Below are positions 6,090-7,877 of a DNA stretch of 7,877 bases, piece by piece. Source of the stretch: Actinomycetota bacterium (GTDB taxonomy: Bacteria > Actinomycetota > Thermoleophilia > Gaiellales > Gaiellaceae). The position numbers were made by a program, and so were the translations under genes. The notes beneath the pieces are model-generated. The model saw only the letters and a list, made by a program, of their open reading frames with translations. It made no database searches and was not told the origin of the DNA. The DNA lies in the NCBI GenBank assembly GCA_005883365.1, contig VAXA01000145.1:1-7877 (forward strand), in the 5' to 3' direction. Position 1 is the stretch's first letter. Every line of letters starts with the position of its first letter.

Positions 6090-6099
6090 ACGTGCACGT
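6090..6099. promoter_or_regulatory. Perfect 10-base palindrome upstream of the DUF2630 gene
   Basis: ACGTGCACGT is self-complementary and lies 26-35 bases upstream of the DUF2630 GTG start, just ahead of its ribosome binding site. It could be an operator for a dimeric regulator. No credible -35/-10 promoter could be assigned around it. Chance occurrence in GC-rich DNA is possible. Confidence 0.25.
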
Positions 6100-6156
6100 C
6101 TGTAGAGAGGATTCTGCATGCGAGGCTGCAGCCTGACCGCCCGCCAGCGAGCGACG

Positions 6157-6188
6157 GGCCCCTCGGAGCGGCCTGCTCGCGAGGGGCC
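6157..6188. repeat. Long GC-rich hairpin between the secreted-protein and DUF2630 genes
   Basis: GGCCCCTCG (6157-6165) pairs perfectly with CGAGGGGCC (6180-6188). Inside it GAGC (6166-6169) pairs with GCTC (6175-6178), leaving one bulged G and a five-base loop. It lies about 90 bases upstream of the DUF2630 start and about 100 bases beyond the secreted-protein stop. No T-run follows on either strand. It could be a transcription barrier, a leader structure of the DUF2630 mRNA, or a backup to the terminator at 6237-6262. Confidence 0.45.
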
Positions 6189-6236
6189 AGTCGTAGGCCT
6201 CTATGCGATTCGGCGCCAATCGGATTGCGGAAACGA

Positions 6237-6262
6237 GGAGGGCCTGCGTGCGCAGGCCCTCC
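6237..6262 (-). terminator. Perfect 12-bp hairpin, probable terminator of the secreted-protein gene
   Basis: GGAGGGCCTGCG (6237-6248) and CGCAGGCCCTCC (6251-6262) are exact reverse complements with TG between them, giving an 11-bp stem with a tetraloop. On the minus strand it begins 26 bases after the TGA of the secreted-protein gene and is followed by TCGTTTC, a short, weak T-rich stretch. On the plus strand no T-rich sequence follows. I therefore assign it as a rho-independent-like terminator of the minus-strand gene. Confidence 0.7.
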
Positions 6263-6288
6263 GTGTGCACGAGTTCCTCAGCCGGACG

Positions 6289-7877
6289 TCAACAGACTGC
6301 GTTGGTCACGGGTCCCTCGAACTCGTCGTACCCGATCACGGGACGGAGATCCGTTCCATACTGCGCGGCGCCACCGAAGGCGTTCACGCCGGAGCCGCTA
6401 GTGACGTTCCCGAAGACGATCGAGCACTGACTGCCGTTCGTGATCGTGCTCCAGTACGGGTAGAAGTTGCCCGGTCCGGACGGCGGCACCGTGCAGCCGC
6501 TGATGTCCTCCCCGCACGTCGACTCGCTGAGCGCGACGTCCGTCTGGAAGAACGACTGCGAGTACGCCTGCCCGTTCGAGGTCGGCGCCGACTGGACGAA
6601 GCTTCCCGGCGTCGTGGCCGTCGGCGAGGTGCCGGTCGGCCAGTCTGGCCAGTAAGACGTTCCGTCGAAGTCGATGTCGCCGCCGCTCAGGATGTCCAGG
6701 CAGCCGGTCGTCGTGTTCGGGTCGGAAGTGACGCCGAACTGGTTCAGGGCAGCGTGCGTGTCGCCCGCCGGATAGCAGAACGCATCACCCCCAAACCCCT
6801 CCGGGTTGTCCGAGGCGCTGTCGGCCGAGGCCTCGTACGGGCCGTTGCACGTCAGCGAGAAGGGATCTCCCGCGGTGATGAAGTCAAGCCCGAAGTCGGT
6901 GGACAGGTCGGACAGCGACGAGCACGGCGTCCAATGCCCGATCTCGAATTGTGTGCTGATATCGGTCTGCAGCGCGGCCCAGGGCACGATGTTCCCCTGC
7001 GCGGCAGTCGAGTATTCCGGCTCGTAGTTGAACGGGATGCCCTTGCAGTTGCCGATGTTCGTCGCCATGTAGCCGTTGGCGGCTGACGCCTGCATGAATC
7101 CGCTCTCGCCGGTCGTCGTGTCGTCGATGTGCACTTCGAGCGCGTGACCACCCCCCGAGAGTGCTGCGTCGAAGATGTGGACGGTGATCGTGTCCCCGGG
7201 GTTCATCAGGAGCGTGTCGCTATTCGGTGTGAACGAGGCGAGCGTCGCGACCTGTGGCCCCGCGGGACCGGTCGGAACGCCGTCCTTCTGGATGAAGGCG
7301 AAGTTCGTCGGCTCTATGCAGTTTGTGTTGCAATGGCCGAAGTTCAGGGTGCACTCGAGGTCGTTGATGTGCAGAGAGGCGCACCAGTGCGAGTTGTCGC
7401 AGCTGATGTTGTCGAAGAACGGCGCCTCGCCCGGCGGATAGAACTGCACCTCGAGGAACGAGCTTCCTCCGCCCGGGTAACCGTGCCGCGGAGCGCCGGG
7501 GTAGCCCTGACGCGGCGCGTTGCTGTCGCTATTGGGTGTGCACGACGTCTGCGGATACGAGTACGGGTCGCACAGCGCCATCGAGAACCACGGCGCCACG
7601 GACAGCTCGAACCAGTGCGTGACGTCGCTGCCGGGCGTCGCGACGGTAGGAGCGGCGGCGGGATCCTGCCCTAGCGTCTCCGTCCACGTCACGTCGTTCC
7701 CGGATCCCGGCCGGTTCGACAGGAAGGTCAGGTCAGGCTCGTCGTGGCCGATGTAGTGGCCGTTGTCGTAGAAACGGCCGTCCCAGGTGTTCTGGTTGTA
7801 GACACCGTCGAAGCCTCGGATGTCCGTACAGGCTCCTGTGGGCTTTAGGGATTGCTGGATCGGGCTGAACCCGTTGC
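6289..7877 (-). CDS. Large acidic, Cys-rich, probably secreted protein of unknown function (5' end outside window)
   Basis: The frame is open from the right edge to TGA at 6291-6289, giving 528 visible C-terminal residues. The GTG at 7692 is not the start: the frame continues upstream without a stop in the same style, so the N terminus and any signal peptide lie beyond 7877. By my count the visible part has 17 cysteines (the last residue is Cys), 9 Lys/Arg and about 57 Asp/Glu, with much Asn, Ser, Thr, Gly, Pro and aromatic residues. This is the composition of a disulfide-stabilised extracellular beta-rich protein. Recurring-looking motifs are HWFELS, SCDNSHWC, FEIGHWTPC, YWPDWPTGT and ALSESTCG. 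The tandem repeat APRQGYPG/APRHGYPG (7471-7518) is a likely loop. I recall similar uncharacterised secreted proteins but cannot name a family or an enzymatic motif. A terminator-like hairpin follows. Confidence 0.75.
   Translation of the reverse strand, partial: NGFSPIQQSLKPTGACTDIRGFDGVYNQNTWDGRFYDNGHYIGHDEPDLTFLSNRPGSGNDVTWTETLGQDPAAAPTVATPGSDVTHWFELSVAPWFSMALCDPYSYPQTSCTPNSDSNAPRQGYPGAPRHGYPGGGSSFLEVQFYPPGEAPFFDNISCDNSHWCASLHINDLECTLNFGHCNTNCIEPTNFAFIQKDGVPTGPAGPQVATLASFTPNSDTLLMNPGDTITVHIFDAALSGGGHALEVHIDDTTTGESGFMQASAANGYMATNIGNCKGIPFNYEPEYSTAAQGNIVPWAALQTDISTQFEIGHWTPCSSLSDLSTDFGLDFITAGDPFSLTCNGPYEASADSASDNPEGFGGDAFCYPAGDTHAALNQFGVTSDPNTTTGCLDILSGGDIDFDGTSYWPDWPTGTSPTATTPGSFVQSAPTSNGQAYSQSFFQTDVALSESTCGEDISGCTVPPSGPGNFYPYWSTITNGSQCSIVFGNVTSGSGVNAFGGAAQYGTDLRPVIGYDEFEGPVTNAVC
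7471..7518 (-). repeat. Two-copy 24-bp imperfect tandem repeat inside the secreted-protein gene
   Basis: The units 7471-7494 and 7495-7518 match at 19 of 24 positions. They encode APRHGYPG and APRQGYPG on the minus strand, followed by GGGS. The reading frame is kept. It looks like a slippage-type duplication making a flexible Pro/Gly/Tyr loop between two conserved-looking blocks. Confidence 0.7.

Noticed and set aside
6065..6097. 11-residue N-terminal extension of the DUF2630 protein
   Set aside because: It would cover the AGGAGG site placed correctly for GTG 6064, and DUF2630 homology begins at that GTG.
6118..7086. 322-codon plus-strand frame opposite the secreted protein
   Set aside because: Arg/Val-rich shadow with no ribosome binding site; the minus frame has balanced composition, Cys pattern and a terminator after its stop.

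Overview
The window is GC-rich DNA with dense, high-GC third codon positions, short or overlapping gene junctions and GTG/TTG starts. The family mix points to a high-GC Gram-positive bacterium: an Atu2307-type luciferase-like oxidoreductase, Dps, an FtsH paralogue, a DsbA-like protein, DUF5996 and DUF2630. My best guess is a deep-branching actinobacterium of the Thermoleophilia (Solirubrobacterales/Gaiellales) kind. That is an inference from family content, not a measurement. I saw no mobile element, CRISPR array, rRNA or tRNA.

Layout. Positions 1-222 hold no complete gene; a possible minus-strand gene start (GTG at 24-22 behind AGGAGG) runs off the left edge. A small minus-strand gene of unknown function (223-441) is divergent from the main operon. 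The 90-base spacer between them carries a perfect 10-base palindrome and a possible seven-codon leader reading frame. The plus-strand operon spans 532-5586. It encodes an LLM-class flavin oxidoreductase, a Dps ferritin-like protein, an FtsH-type membrane AAA+ zinc protease, a single-cysteine DsbA-like thioredoxin-fold protein and a DUF5996 protein. Successive junctions are +34, -4, +4 and -4 bases, so co-transcription and translational coupling are likely.

Convergent to it on the minus strand are a DUF2630 gene (5822-6064) and a 66-codon reading frame (5590-5790). The small frame ends three bases from the DUF5996 stop and looks as if it carries two compensating frameshifts. Further right, a long, very acidic, cysteine-rich and probably secreted protein of unknown function (6289 to beyond 7877) is cut by the window edge. 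A perfect 12-bp terminator-like hairpin follows its stop.

How the genes may work together. Dps (iron/peroxide protection), FtsH (membrane protein quality control), a thiol-type thioredoxin-fold protein and a flavin oxidoreductase suggest an oxidative or envelope-stress operon. The most distinctive features are an FtsH whose pore-loop aromatic residue is isoleucine, a DsbA-like protein whose only cysteine sits in a CPYS site, and the large uncharacterised extracellular protein. I found no clear sign of a wholly new multi-gene system.
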